A stretch of DNA of 64,000 bases from Agriotes lineatus (GCA_940337035.1 CALNHX010001044.1:186001-250000); one strand, 5' to 3'; numbered from the stretch's first letter, positions 1-10,836 are shown. Notes: generated from the letters alone by a model not told the origin. Numbers and translations are program-made.

Positions 1-364
1 ATTGTTAAATAATTGAAATTTCGATACACACCATTTGATGAAGTCGTTGTACCGCCGTTCATAAAGGCCGCGCGATTTGGCCGGCAACAACACTCGTTGG
101 TTGTTGTCTGGGTCGCTTCAAATACTTCTGGCGGGGTGCAATTACCTTCAGATTCCATCTTCGCCTTCACAAAAACTCACAAACTCAATAAATCTGTTGC
201 GTGATGAGATGGACGCACCGTGATGCAATTGTCAATAATTTTAGCCGGTTCCAGAAAAATGACGAATTAAATTAATAATCAGGTTAGCCATGGCGATGCG
301 TAAAGTAAAATGAAGTGACGCGATTATTTCATTAAGACATTGTTTACGTGGTTGCGATGCTAAA

Positions 365-715
365 ATGGTTACTAGGGAAAAAATGTGTGAATCGCTAACT
401 TTTCGCATTGACAGTGAGCGCTTAATAGTCAGTTTTAAAGGTGACCGTAGAAAAAATAAATTTGATAATAGCCCTATTCCTAAGTCAGCCTTTGCGAACC
501 ACATAATACTTTATAACCATTATTTTAACCCCCATATTAATTTTTCTCTATTACATTTACAAAATAAAGGCTCAAAACTTAATCTGCTGGAAATTTTTGA
601 AATTTCTAAGAGATCTAAATCTGATTCGGATAATTGCCTTAATGAGTTAAGTTACTTGGATAACAATTTTCACTTACTACATTTAATTATCAATTATCCT
701 CCTTCCGGATCGTAG
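365..715 (+). pseudogene. Penelope-like element, C-terminal end of the GIY-YIG endonuclease ORF
   Basis: An open frame of 116 codons whose middle and end resemble the C-terminal part of Penelope-like element (PLE) polyproteins. It shows a serine/proline linker, a 'SAFANHI' segment, a histidine followed by about 20 residues, then 'KGSKLNLLEIFEI' and a 'LNEL' close. In PLEs this segment closes the GIY-YIG nuclease that nicks target DNA. The GIY-YIG core and the reverse transcriptase are absent upstream, so this is a 5'-truncated remnant and the displayed start codon is not biological. The 3' UTR continues to about 1590. The family call rests on remembered sequence patterns. Confidence 0.6.
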
Positions 716-1590
716 TTCACTAGCCGTTGGTTGAAATTTTATCTTTTTGATTATATCATTGCTATAGTTTTATATTTTACTTAGTGGTTTTTGTATACAT
801 TTGAGATATCTTAATTACAATTAGTTTAAATTAGGTTCTAAATATTTATTACGGTTTTCTCACACGTTTGGTTTACCTTACTCTGGCATATAGGCAACCT
901 CTTTCACATGTATGCAAAGCCTTCAGCTCTGCTTTTAGAAGTTTTCAATAGTGGGCGTTACTTTTCAAAACTATTTCCGTTTTGAATTCGATTAATTATT
1001 TGTTTACTTCCTCTTTAATGGAGTCGTTTGAAAGATGTGGGCCGTTGGCCTCGTATTTTACTATTAATTCATCACCCTGTAGGGGAAAATTTAAATTTAA
1101 ATCTATGTTAACATTTTGATTTATAAATATTGTTCTTCCTCTGTAAGTATATATTTTTTTATTGTAACCTGTCATTTGTCTAATTTTCGCATGTTTGTTT
1201 TTAGCAAATTTAATACCTAATTTTTACACATGTTATAATGGTTGCCTGAGATGTTAATCGTCTTATTTAGTTTTATCCATGTCATGGTAAGATATTACTT
1301 TCGATTAAGTTATCTTGTATTTAGCGTTAATTTTTTACAGACATTTGTCCTTTGTACCATCCAAAGTTTATAACCTTCAAATTTTGAATTTGCCCATCAG
1401 GCCCAAAATGTTACTTGTTCTTTTCACATAGTGTTACTATGATTACCCTTTAGGTAAGTCTAGTTTTGTACTATTAGGGTTTGTCCTAACATTAATCGTT
1501 TTTAGCCATTGGAAATGTTGCGTCTGAGGATGACAACTGTCGAAACTAGTCACGCACACATTCTGTAACTTCGTTTATCACCTAATTAAA
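716..1590 (+). mobile_element. 3' UTR of the Penelope-like element with a hammerhead-like motif
   Basis: This AT-rich, non-coding stretch follows the PLE ORF end in the same sense. At 1524-1546 it contains CTGAGGA, a short stem (GACA/TGTC) and GAAAC. That is the layout of a hammerhead ribozyme core, CUGANGA - helix II - GAAA, and PLE terminal repeats are known to carry such motifs. The core has G where the consensus has U (CUGAGGA rather than CUGAUGA), so activity is doubtful. The exact 3' border cannot be seen. Confidence 0.45.
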
Positions 1591-1721
1591 TTTGTGGGAA
1601 AGACTACAAGTTCTTCATTTTATTATTTAAAATCCTACCCCACTTTAAGCAACAATGGATCAACACCACATTATATTTTTCTTTATATGTTTTTGTATTT
1701 ATATAAAATTAATATGGCTAA

Positions 1722-1835
1722 CCATTTATTATTTTACCCACGCTTTATTAATTTTATCGACTGTTTATTATTTCCACCGACTGTTTATTTTCAGCGACCA
1801 TTTATTAAATTAACTGACTGTTTTTTACTTCCTTT
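1722..1835. repeat. Degenerate ~20-bp tandem repeat, left half
   Basis: Units of about 20-25 bp of the form 'cgaccatttattattttcac' recur here imperfectly. The same unit resumes at 2519-2640. The array appears split by the interspersed repeat between. The 94-codon open frame across this stretch is low complexity and not taken as a gene. Confidence 0.6.
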
Positions 1836-1837
1836 TA

Positions 1838-2515
1838 CAATAAAGGAAGTATTGGATTCACCCCAAATACGAAATTGAGTTTTCAATAGATCTTCACGTT
1901 TTAGAGTCCCCTAAACCCAAAAAACATATTTTTTTCATAGGTCTGTCTGTCTGTGTGTGTCTGTGTGTGTGTCTGTCTGTGTGTGTGTCTGTGAACAGAA
2001 TATATCAAAAACGAAAAGAGGTATGGCGTTGAAACTTCATATATAAGTTTTGTGTACTATGTAGATGAGACAGAAAGCTTTTGAAGAAAATCGCATAACC
2101 GGAAGTAGGTGTTTACTCTTGTGTTTTTTCAGTTTTTTTCGATTTTTTCAAAAACCGCGCTTACGATTTTTTTTAAACTTTACATTTTTATTACATTTTT
2201 AATGTGTATTGATGTGAGATAGGTGATTTTTCAGTTGAATACTTCTAAAGTGGGTTTCTTTTGTTTCCTTTCTATTTTTTTTATTAACTCCTATTTTAAA
2301 TAGAACATCCAGTATATTATTACATTTTTGAATTCACCTTAAAATTCTAGAGAAAATTTGTCTGTTCAACTAACGCTCTATTTTGTACCGTTTTTGTAGA
2401 ATTTGTAATTTTTGAAAATTTTTGACAAAAGGTTAAAAATTAAAAATGAATTTTTTGACTAATTATAAGATCACTGTAAAAGGAAGTTGTGTGAGTGTAT
2501 CACACCAGATTTTTA
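1838..2515. repeat. Interspersed repeat with (GTCTGT)n core, copy 1
   Basis: The repeat opens with 'aaaggaagtattgga', then an 'agatcttcacgttt.agagtccc' block, then a GTCTGT/GTGT-rich microsatellite at 1941-1992, and ends near 'aaaggaagttgtgtgagtg'. The same order, including 'agatcttcacgttt' and a GTCTGTCTGT run, is found at 56050-56290. This supports a dispersed non-coding family, probably non-autonomous. No coding capacity was seen and no target duplication could be read confidently. Confidence 0.55.
1941..1992. repeat. (GTCTGT/GT)n microsatellite
   Basis: A mixed run of gtct and gtgt units of about 52 bp inside the interspersed repeat. Length variation between individuals is likely. Confidence 0.85.
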
Positions 2516-2518
2516 TAT

Positions 2519-2640
2519 TACTGATGACCGTTTATTATTTTCACCGACCATTTATTAATTTAATTGACTGTTATTTATACTACTGACATTTTATTATTTT
2601 AACCGACCATTTATTATCATACTGAACAATTGAAATAAAA
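2519..2640. repeat. Degenerate ~20-bp tandem repeat, right half
   Basis: Units such as 'cgaccatttattaatttaatt' and 'cgaccatttattatcatact' continue the array seen at 1722-1835. Confidence 0.6.
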
Positions 2641-3080
2641 TAGTGAAAAAGTGTACTGTCCATAAAATTGAAATAGTGATCATTTAATTTGTTCCGTTCG
2701 TAAAATAGAATATTACAGTCGGTCAGATCCGAACCTAAGTTCTCAGAGAGAATATTATATATATATTATTTTAGCGCACCCCCCCCCCCTTCCCCCCGCA
2801 CCCATGACAATAATCGAGGAGAATGAGGTCCAGTGACCTTAGCGGATAATTCTGTGGACCTCCGCTACCAATCGGCAAGGAAAGCATGTGTCTACGCCTA
2901 TAGTAGGACCATTTAATATATAACAAGTAATATCCACTTAATATTCGAAATATTGCGGTTTCCTCCCTAATCGTCCACTATTACTTCGACAAGAAGTGTA
3001 CGAAGTATTGAAATTCCCTCATATCGAAAACCACTCTGAGTCAAATATCTCTAAAATTCGAGCCAACCGACTAATGAACC
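2641..3080. other. Unassigned non-coding stretch with poly-C tract
   Basis: No gene or recognisable element was seen. It includes a (TA)n run and a C-rich tract near 2780-2800, then mixed-composition sequence up to the BEL insertion site. Confidence 0.5.
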
Positions 3081-3085
3081 CACTA

Positions 3086-3897
3086 TGTTTTTTGTATGAT
3101 TAACTTGAAAAGAGGCTTCCACGAATGGGGCCCCCAGTTAATCCGCTGCGAATTCCGGTTCAATGGGATTGCCGGGAACTGCCACTTAATAACCCTTGAC
3201 TTGGGTTCAGTTATTTGTTGGAGTGAAACAAGACTTAACAAACACGAGTATACTGAGTAACAACGATTACAAACGTCACTGATGGACCGATGGTTTTTTA
3301 CAATAGCTTCAACTGTTGTGACACGCTTGGATTGGCCACGCGAAAGTAGCGAATTGCGCGTAACCGTCACACAAAACAACCTGGAAACGTCTTTACCAGG
3401 GAGCTAGACCGACCGCAAACCAGCACAAAGCATAGCTGAACTTGCTTACTCGAAATTCTGAATCTAACTGAAGCTGAATTGACAATGATCTGAACTCGCA
3501 AATTCAACAAGGAGGGGAAGGCTCAAACACTATTGGCTGAGGCGATCCTGCGTAGCCAATCGGAGCGTCCCACGTTGTTTAGAAATAAATGCTTATTTTA
3601 ATAAATCTTAATGCTAAGCTCTCTCAATGAGGCATTGTATTGAACTAAATCCATAAACACATATCCCAAATACGCTAAGTCGGCTTAAGTCCTATTAGAA
3701 AGTGTATCCATCCGCTTAAAAGCCATTAAGGGAAGCTTATGAATTCCTTTCCAATATTAACAGAGGCAAACAAATACGGCAAGATGCAAATTTGACTTTA
3801 CCACTACCTTTGAATGAGATAGAACAGTTATGACTTGAATTACATGAATAATTATAAGCAAAAAGGTTTTGATGCACGCATCTATGTGAATCAAACA
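3086..3897 (-). repeat. BEL element 3' LTR
   Basis: An 812-bp direct repeat of 9448-10223. It carries about 36 bp near 3442-3480 that the other LTR lacks, so one LTR suffered a deletion. The 98-codon open frame inside is also present in the other LTR but has no recognisable product. Confidence 0.93.
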
Positions 3898-3911
3898 TGC
3901 CGCCCCCGAAG
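3898..3911 (-). promoter_or_regulatory. Probable polypurine tract
   Basis: Immediately upstream, in element sense, of the 3' LTR lies a purine-rich stretch (cttcgggggcggca on the minus strand). This is where plus-strand DNA priming is expected. Confidence 0.5.
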
Positions 3912-4122
3912 TGCCGACTATGGCACGACGTGATTAAATCCCAAAATTAAACTGAAATCTAAAACTACCAAATAATCAAATGCATAACAAGAACTAATGA
4001 CAGATGATAATCCAAGAGCCTTACAGATAACCTACAACTAGCATGAATACAAGCAAAGAAACAACTAAACCTAGCAAAATGTTCAATCAACGAAAACTAC
4101 CAACTAAGAGCAAAGTCAATGT

Positions 4123-4389
4123 TTATTGCCCTTGATCGCAATGATCGTCTTTGGGTAGTACGTACACTTTACGCACCGAGCGTTTCAGGAGATTCCCTCG
4201 GGACCGCTGGACCAGCCCATAGCAGCTGAGACGATTTTCCGATATGTCCTGGAGTTGGGCTTCCGGAAACGAAGTCAGCTTCCGACCGATCAAGAAGTGG
4301 GCAGGAGTAAGGACTTCGGGGAATGAGGCGTCGGTAGGGAGAACACAGAGTGGGCGGGAATTTAGTATCGCCTCCACTTGAGTCAGCAT
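4123..4389 (-). pseudogene. BEL pol, C-terminal end of integrase (frameshifted from main ORF)
   Basis: Eighty-eight codons continue the integrase in a different frame. The segment includes 'EAILNSRPL' and 'LTPAHFLIGRKL', which normally follow the catalytic core of BEL integrases. The codons just upstream in this frame (reading KLTFVEYYTMLTQ) show that the frame change lies near 4400-4410. The tail is shorter than usual for BEL: the tryptophan-rich region normally following 'LIGRKL' seems missing, consistent with an internal deletion. Confidence 0.8.
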
Positions 4390-4399
4390 GGTGTAATAC

Positions 4400-6550
4400 T
4401 CAACGAAAGTTAACTTTGCATTGCAAGATATTTCTCCTTAAATAATATTTCAATGACTTTACCCCCGCTTCCCAGATGCCGCCAAAGTGCGGAGAGCGTG
4501 CCGGAATAAAATTCCACTTAATGCTATGTTTCGACAATTCTTCCCTTATGCATTGCTCACTAGAGCCTGACAGGATATTTTTTAATTCCGATAGCTGATT
4601 TCTGGCACCGGTGAAACAGGTAGCATTGTCAGAAAATATGTTGGAGGGTAAACCGCGTCTGGAGATGAATCTCCTCAACGATGCGATGAAAGCCTCCGTC
4701 GTGAGGTCTTCCACGAGTTCAAGATGAATAGCCTTCGTGGCCAAACACACAAATAGGGCTACGTAAGCCTTTACTTCTTTCGCGCCTCGCCCGGATTTGT
4801 TTTTTATAAACACGGGACCCGCGTAGTCTATCCCGCAATTGCTGAAAGGAGGAGAGGGTGTGACACGAGCTTCGGGTAGTAATCCCATCAAGTGTTCATT
4901 CATCTTAGGCTTGGCCCGGAAGCATATCACGCAATTGTGTATTACTTTACGTATCAGGTCTTTGGCTCTCACGATCCAAAACTTATCCCGCAATGAGGCC
5001 AGTAACACCGAGTGTCCACAATGCAAGAGCCGCAAATGCTCTTGCTTCACGATTAGCAACGACAAAGGGTGACTAGCTGGTAAAAAATGGGGATGTTTCT
5101 GATCAAAGCTTAGATTGGAATTTTCTAGACGGCCGCCCACGCGCAGTAGGCCCTGATCGTCCAGAAATGGGTTTAGAGAAAGCAGCGCACTATTTTTCGG
5201 CAATGGCGCTTTCTGAGACAAAACTGCTATTTCTCCGGAAAAGACTTCCGCCTGGGCAATTTTGATCAGACGGCGAGTCGCGTCCTCCAATTCGTCAATG
5301 GCTGGAGGTCCTGACCAGCGCGTTTCGGTGTTTCTGTTTCTCGCGAGACGCAGGCAGTACGCGACTACGCGATGTAATTTTGTGAAAGTGGAATAGCGCC
5401 TGAAAAGTTCAAATTCTGGGACGCGATGGTGAAGAGTGGCCACTACTGGGCGCGACTCTTGGGCTGCTAGCTCACCCGAATCAATTTTAACGGGCTGGGG
5501 TTTTAAGTCCGCCTGTGACAAAAACTCTGGCCCGTGCCACCACAAGCGTGAGTTGAGTAACTCCTGGGGTAACATTCCCCTGCTAATTATATCGGACGGG
5601 TTGCAATTTGTACGCACGTGAAACCATTCTTCCCTATTGCTTAGTTCGTGAATCTCGGACACCCGGTTCGCGACGAACGTCTTCCAATTACTCGCATCCT
5701 TATTTATCCAGTGCAGAGTTATGGTGGAGTCCGACCAATAGTACACGTGGTCAAATTTAAATGCGGAGGAATCGAGTATAGTTTTAATCAAACGAGCCAA
5801 CAGTAAGGCTGCGCAAAGCTCCAGACGAGGCAAGGATATTGTTTTTAATGGAGCGACCCTTGACTTAGCACAAAGCAAATTGGTGGTGACATTACCGCGC
5901 GCGTCAAGGCAACGTATATACACGGCGCACCCATAGGCTACAGAACTCGCGTCCGCAAATCCGTGGAGATCTATCGAATTTAAGTCATCGCAAATTACCC
6001 GTCTCGGAATTGCCAATGAGCACAAAGCGTGTAATGAAGAATGGAGTTTGTCGTATCTGGAGCGCATCTCCATGGGCACCGTTTCGTCCCATGACAACTT
6101 CAACTGCCAAAGCCGTTGCACGAGAAGTTTCAAAGTTAGAACGCTTGGACCAAGTAGTCCCAAGGGATCGAATACTTGAGCCATACTAGAGAGTATAGCC
6201 CGCTTGGTAACTGATTTGCAACAGCTATGGTTCACTCTGTAACTTAGCACGTCCCGCCGAGTATCCCAAAGAATGCCGAGAGTTTTCTCCGTGGCGTCTT
6301 CCGTCAAAGAAATGGGCTCTACGCTGCCGCGATCCACACCAATGGCGCTAGCTACTTCACTGTCGTTGGATGCCAACTTTCGCAATTCAAACCCGTACCC
6401 CGACAAAGCGCTACTAATTTCGAATTGCGTTTTTATGGCTTCCGCCCTATTTTCAAAACCAGTCAGTAGGTCGTCTACATAAAAATCCCGGCTAATTCTT
6501 AATGAGGCCTCTGGAAGCGATGCTTCGATTTCCTGGGCAATTTGTATCAA
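4400..6550 (-). pseudogene. BEL pol: reverse transcriptase (C-terminal), RNase H, integrase
   Basis: A 716-codon frame. The reverse-transcriptase active site YVDD is at about residues 24-27 and is preceded in the genome by the rest of the palm domain. An RNase H segment begins near residue 195 ('GFADAS'). Integrase follows with an HHCC zinc site near residues 500-545 and a DDE core: Asp in 'GIDYAGPVF', Asp in 'SDNATCFTGA', and Glu in 'FGGIWEAG'. The ATG at 6550 is not a real start: the same frame continues upstream to one TAA at 6653-6655, after which it joins the 6653-7486 segment. It ends at a frameshift near 4400. Confidence 0.93.
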
Positions 6551-6652
6551 GCACCTAGTTGCTAGGTACGAGGCTGATTTAGTACCGTAGGTGACCGTTA
6601 ATAATTTGAAGCATTTTACCGCTGAGGTTTTGTCGTCACGCCATAAAATTAA

Positions 6653-7486
6653 TTAGTATTGCGTCTGCGGGGGGTCCACGAGGATTTGCCTATACATTTT
6701 GGCGCAATCTGCTTTCAGCACGTACTTGAATTGCCTAAAGCGACAAAGAATTGCAAACAACGACTGCTGGACCACTGGGCCCTTATGTTGAAGGTCGTTA
6801 AGCGATACTCTGGAGGAGGACGCACAACTGCCGTCAAAAACAACGCGATGTTTGGTCGTTGAACTGTCCTCCTTTATGACTGGCAAATGTGGCAAATAAA
6901 ACCGAAGATGAGGAAGGCTCGCTTCGTCGTTCACCTTGCTCAAGTGACCAAGCGACTCGTATTCTTTGAGAAATGCGGAATACGCGGTTTTCAACTCGTG
7001 ATTTTTTGACAATTTGTTTTCTAATGAATAGAAACGCTTTAACGCTATACCGCGCGAGTCTCCCAGCGATGGAGCATCTTTCCTGAAAGGTATGCTCACG
7101 ATGAACCTACGCGGCTCCGACGACGCCCGTTTCGTAGTCGATTGAAAATGGTCTTCGCAAAATTTGTCATCAGCAGAGAGTCGGCCTGATGAACCGCACG
7201 CCCCCTCGATTTCCCAAAATCTCTGAATGCCGTGCTCGATGCCGGCTACACTTAATTGAACTCTATTTGAAAGAATGAGCGCTCGATTTTCGACATTCAT
7301 GTTTCCGCCTAAAACCCAACCAAAAAGAGTTTTTGTTAAGAATGGCTTCTCTGGGCCCAATTTCACCTGTCCCTGACATAGCACTTGCCAAAAGACATTC
7401 GCGCCTAATAAAAGATCAATCCTTCCCGGTGTATTACAATCTGAATCGGCTAGCACAATGTTTGGTGGGATCTTCAAATCCCTCAA
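6653..7486 (-). pseudogene. BEL pol: N-terminal reverse transcriptase
   Basis: This 277-codon segment precedes the main pol ORF in the same frame. It contains 'DLLLGANVFWQVL' and 'TTKHRVVFDGS', then 'LKADCAKMYRQILV', where the palm aspartate lies. It is cut by TAA at 6653-6655 where homologues read through into 'ILWRDD', which is present just downstream in frame. The real reading frame extends upstream past the ATG (DKITDPLPVL...) to about 7545. Gag uses another frame there, so gag and pol are separated by a frame change near 7550. Confidence 0.92.
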
Positions 7487-7524
7487 CGAGAAAGAAAGGA
7501 CCGGCAGAGGGTCCGTAATTTTGT

Positions 7525-9168
7525 CTAAAACAACTCGTATTTCCCGCTGCGGGAGCGGATTCGAACGTTTGCTCTGAATTCAGCGTTCAGAGCTCTGGCA
7601 CCAACACCCGACAGTGAGGTGATATTACCTCGTTTCTCAAGTTTCAAATTTTGACACAAGTCGGCGCTAACTAAGTTAAGTTGGGATCCGGGGTCCAAAA
7701 GAGCTTTTGCCCGGGAAAATGACCCGGAGGATCCTTCTACAAATACGCTAACCGTGGACAATAAAACTTGCGCTGGCGCCGCGATTGCAGGACGGCTACA
7801 GGCTGCTGAAACGGATGCTACGGGTGCCTCGCTTGGGGCGACGGCCCCGACCCCCCTTGTGTCGCTGCTGGTTTCTTGCGGTCCAGGACGCGGCGACGGA
7901 GTATTTTCGTGCGCGTCGCGCTTTGGACGCAAACACAGTAAAGTATGGTGCTTTTTTCTGCATACGCGGCATCTCGACGATGTGCATTTTACCACGAAAT
8001 ATCCGGGCTTGAGACAATTGTTGCATAATTTCAAACGACGCGCCTCTTCTATACGAGCGTTTACCGACAATTTTGAAAATGATTCGCAAGCGCTAATCGA
8101 ATGATTACTATTTTTGCAAAACTCACAAGAGTGATTTCCTTGCTCTTTGGCTACATGAGCGCGTGCATGACTTTTTTGCTCGGATCCCTGATTTCCCAAA
8201 CTCGAACCTATTTTTGCAGCTTCCAGCGAACCTAATAAGTGACTTTTGCTCTCTAAAAAATCTAACAACTCTCGCAAAGTAGGAAATTGTCCGGTATGTT
8301 TGTATAATTCCCAGTCAGTCTGCATTGCTGAGCTGAGCTTCGAAACTATGATATGTATTAGTATGGTGTCGACTGTGGGTTCCCCGTACGCCTTTAAAAT
8401 TTCCAAAATTCTAACTACACTATCGAGCAGCCTTTGAACAGACGAATGTGAATCCTTTTTTACGCTCTCTATACTGAATAACGCATTTATGTTTGATTTT
8501 ACTATCAGTTTCTTATTTTCAAATCGCTTGACTAGGATGTCCCAAGCAATGGTATAGTTATCGTTGGTAACTTTTAACGACGAGATTGAACTAGCAGCTT
8601 CTCCCTTAAGGGAAGAAATCAAATAGTAAAATTTCTGAACGTTGGTCAAATTAGCGTTGTTATGAATAAGCGACGTAAAGGAGTCATGAAATTGAACCCA
8701 ATTCTCGAATTTCCCCGAAAAGGAAGGCAAATCTAAGGGTGGTAATCTTAATCCAGCGAGCTCTCCTGAAGGGCCACTTTGCAAAGAAGTTTGCCCTAGA
8801 TTCGGTTTTATACCCGGACTGATCTTATTTTTTGATAAGAATTCCTCGACTGTGCTACTAATCTCGCTAAAATGAGTCATAAAAGAGTCGAATTCATTGA
8901 AAAGTTCATCAAAGTGTTCAGCGTCGGCCTCCATTAGGCCCTCCATTGACTTCTTATACTCATCCAACAAATTTTGGAAACAACTAACCTCTTTTGACAA
9001 GTTGCCGACCTCGTGAGCCTTCACGGGGCTGGACGAAGAAATTCTATGAAATAGAGTTTCGAAACCATCTACTTGGGCTTTTATGAATTTGCAACGAGTG
9101 GTTAAAGCGCGAGTTTCCGACATGACCGCTGATGTCGAACGAGTTTCCACCATGACTGACACAAGCAA
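7525..9168 (-). CDS. BEL gag with zinc knuckles and retropepsin-like protease start
   Basis: A 547-codon frame giving the structural polyprotein of the BEL element. The N-terminal two thirds is a helical capsid-type region including 'LPPLDLPSFSGKFENWVQF', typical of BEL gags. Near residue 345 comes a CX2CX4HX4C knuckle (CEFCKNSNHSISAC). A second has Tyr in place of the His (CNNCLKPGYFVVKC), and a third follows (CRVCRKKHHTLLC). A proline/alanine-rich linker precedes 'ALLDPGSQLNLVS', the protease active-site loop, with DPG rather than D(S/T)G. The frame ends at a stop soon after, and pol resumes in another frame. Either methionine near the start (9168 or 9150) could be used. Confidence 0.9.
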   Translation of the reverse strand: MLVSVMVETRSTSAVMSETRALTTRCKFIKAQVDGFETLFHRISSSSPVKAHEVGNLSKEVSCFQNLLDEYKKSMEGLMEADAEHFDELFNEFDSFMTHFSEISSTVEEFLSKNKISPGIKPNLGQTSLQSGPSGELAGLRLPPLDLPSFSGKFENWVQFHDSFTSLIHNNANLTNVQKFYYLISSLKGEAASSISSLKVTNDNYTIAWDILVKRFENKKLIVKSNINALFSIESVKKDSHSSVQRLLDSVVRILEILKAYGEPTVDTILIHIIVSKLSSAMQTDWELYKHTGQFPTLRELLDFLESKSHLLGSLEAAKIGSSLGNQGSEQKSHARAHVAKEQGNHSCEFCKNSNHSISACESFSKLSVNARIEEARRLKLCNNCLKPGYFVVKCTSSRCRVCRKKHHTLLCLRPKRDAHENTPSPRPGPQETSSDTRGVGAVAPSEAPVASVSAACSRPAIAAPAQVLLSTVSVFVEGSSGSFSRAKALLDPGSQLNLVSADLCQNLKLEKRGNITSLSGVGARALNAEFRANVRIRSRSGKYELF

Positions 9169-9428
9169 AAAACAACACTAAACGAAGGTGTAATGGAAAA
9201 GGACTTACTTTTGATTTGAGAACGTAGTAACTTCTTGACGAACAGAAAACCAACCCGCTGCCGATCGCTGCCGCTTGACGTGGGACCTGGACTCGGTGTA
9301 GGCTCTCGATGGTTGAATTTCCTGGTGTTGGCGAAGCTTCTTGACGCTCTCCGACGAAATGAAGTTGGAGCAATTGCATCCACCAGCTACTGGAAACTTG
9401 TACACTCGCGTTTTTTAGCTTCTTCTAC

Positions 9429-9446
9429 ATCCGGCTCGAAGGACCA
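9429..9446 (-). promoter_or_regulatory. BEL primer-binding site, tRNA-Tyr type
   Basis: One base inside the 5' LTR the minus strand reads TGGTCCTTCGAGCCGGAT. This is the complement of the 3' end of insect tRNA-Tyr (ATCCGGCTCGAAGGA plus CCA), as I recall it. It marks where the tRNA primes minus-strand DNA synthesis. Confidence 0.75.
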
Positions 9447-9447
9447 A

Positions 9448-10223
9448 TGTTTTTTGTATGATTAACTTGAAAAGAGGCTTCCACGAATGGGGCCCCCAGT
9501 TAATCCGCTGCGAATTCCGGTTCAATGGGATTGCCGGGAACTGCCACTTAATAACCCTTGACTTGGGTTCAGTTATTTGTTGGAGTGAAACAAGACTTAA
9601 CAAACACGAGTATATTGAGTAACAATGATTACAAACGTCACTGATGGACCGATGGTTTTTTACAATAGCTTCAACTGTTGTGACACGCTTGGATTGGCCA
9701 CGCGAAAGTAGCGAATTGCGCGTAACCGTCACACAAAACAACCTGGAAACGTCTTTACCAGGGAGCTAGACCGACCGCAAATCAGCACAAAGCATAGCTA
9801 AATTGACAATGATCTGAACTCGCAAATTCAACAAGGAGGGGAAGGCTCAAACACTATTGGCTGAGGCGATCCTGCGTAGCCAATCGGAGCGTCGCACGTT
9901 GTTTAGGAATAAATGCTTATTTTAAGAAATCTTAATGCTAAGCTCTCTCAATGAGGCATTGTATTGAACGAAATCCATAAACACATGAGTCCCAAATACG
10001 CTAAGTCGGCTTAAGTCCTATTAGAAAGTGTATCCATCCGCTTAAAAGCCATTAAGGGAAGCTTATGAATTCCTTTCCAATATTAACAGAGGCAAACAAA
10101 TACGGCAAGATGCAAATTTGACTTTACTACTACCTTTGAATGAGATAGAACAGTTATGACTTGAATTACATGAATAATTATAAGCAAAAAGGTTTTGATG
10201 CACGCATCTGTGTGAATCAAACA
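9448..10223 (-). repeat. BEL element 5' LTR
   Basis: The 776-bp partner of 3086-3897, starting TG and ending CA, with the target duplication CACTA directly outside. It should hold the element promoter, but no convincing TATA box was singled out. Confidence 0.93.
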
Positions 10224-10228
10224 CACTA

Positions 10229-10631
10229 TATCAAATCTCCGTCTCGGCGGTGCGGATCTTTTGGTGAAGATCCCAGGCCACTAGATCAATCCCCCGTATT
10301 GGGGGGTGCCTAAACGTGCTGTGCGGGGGATGTATGTTCGTATGTGTACACAATTCCGGTGGCCAGGAACCTTCCTGAAGTCTTTGATCGTTTTCATACG
10401 ATAGGTCCTCCGAAAATGAAGGCAACATCAACTTTTGAGCTATGGTCGTCGGCAAAAAATTTTTTTTTTGTTTTTTTTGTTTTTATAAATAACTGGTTCA
10501 TAGCATTTCATTGTATTAGCGAAACGGAGTGATGCTGAGTATCGAAGTATTCTTGCAAAGCACGGAAGGGCGCTTTTCTTAGGTGGGGGGTACCGTATAT
10601 TTTCCATTTGGAATTTGCACAAATTTTTTTT
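10229..10631. other. Unassigned stretch left of the assembly gap
   Basis: It contains a 74-codon minus-strand frame (10231-10455) with no recognisable motif and a T-rich run near 10460-10480. No function is assigned. Confidence 0.4.
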
Positions 10632-10654
10632 NNNNNNNNNNNNNNNNNNNNNNN
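10632..10654. other. Assembly gap (23 N)
   Basis: Undetermined bases between T-rich sequence and the 3' end of the Jockey-type LINE. The true length is unknown. Confidence 0.99.
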
Positions 10655-10836
10655 GCTTATCTATTTTCGGTAGCATGTAGATCTGATTTTTTTTTTTTTA
10701 AATATACATTTATTGCCAGATCAACAATCATTTGTTATACATAGCATGGTTAAAAGATTTTGTGACATATTATAACTTAGAATATATATTGTGACATAGT
10801 GCGACAAAATAATAAGCACGGTGATTTAACATTTGG

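Larger units (their letters stand above)
3086..10223 (-). mobile_element. Complete BEL/Pao LTR retrotransposon
   Basis: A 7.1-kb element read on the minus strand. Two direct LTRs (3086-3897 and 9448-10223) begin TG and end CA. They flank gag, protease, reverse transcriptase, RNase H and integrase coding sequence. The element is bordered by identical 5-bp duplications CACTA (3081-3085 and 10224-10228), the size expected for BEL/Pao. The LTRs differ by roughly ten substitutions plus an indel of about 36 bp, so the insertion is fairly recent. The coding region nevertheless carries one in-frame stop and two frameshifts, so this copy is defective or the assembly has base errors. Confidence 0.95.

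Noticed and set aside
1594..1878. 94-codon plus-strand frame
   Set aside because: It consists of AT-rich tandem repeats (phe/leu/tyr-rich) and shows no domain.
7754..8104. Frames on both strands inside the BEL gag
   Set aside because: They overlap the well-supported gag frame with its zinc knuckles and are shadows of it.
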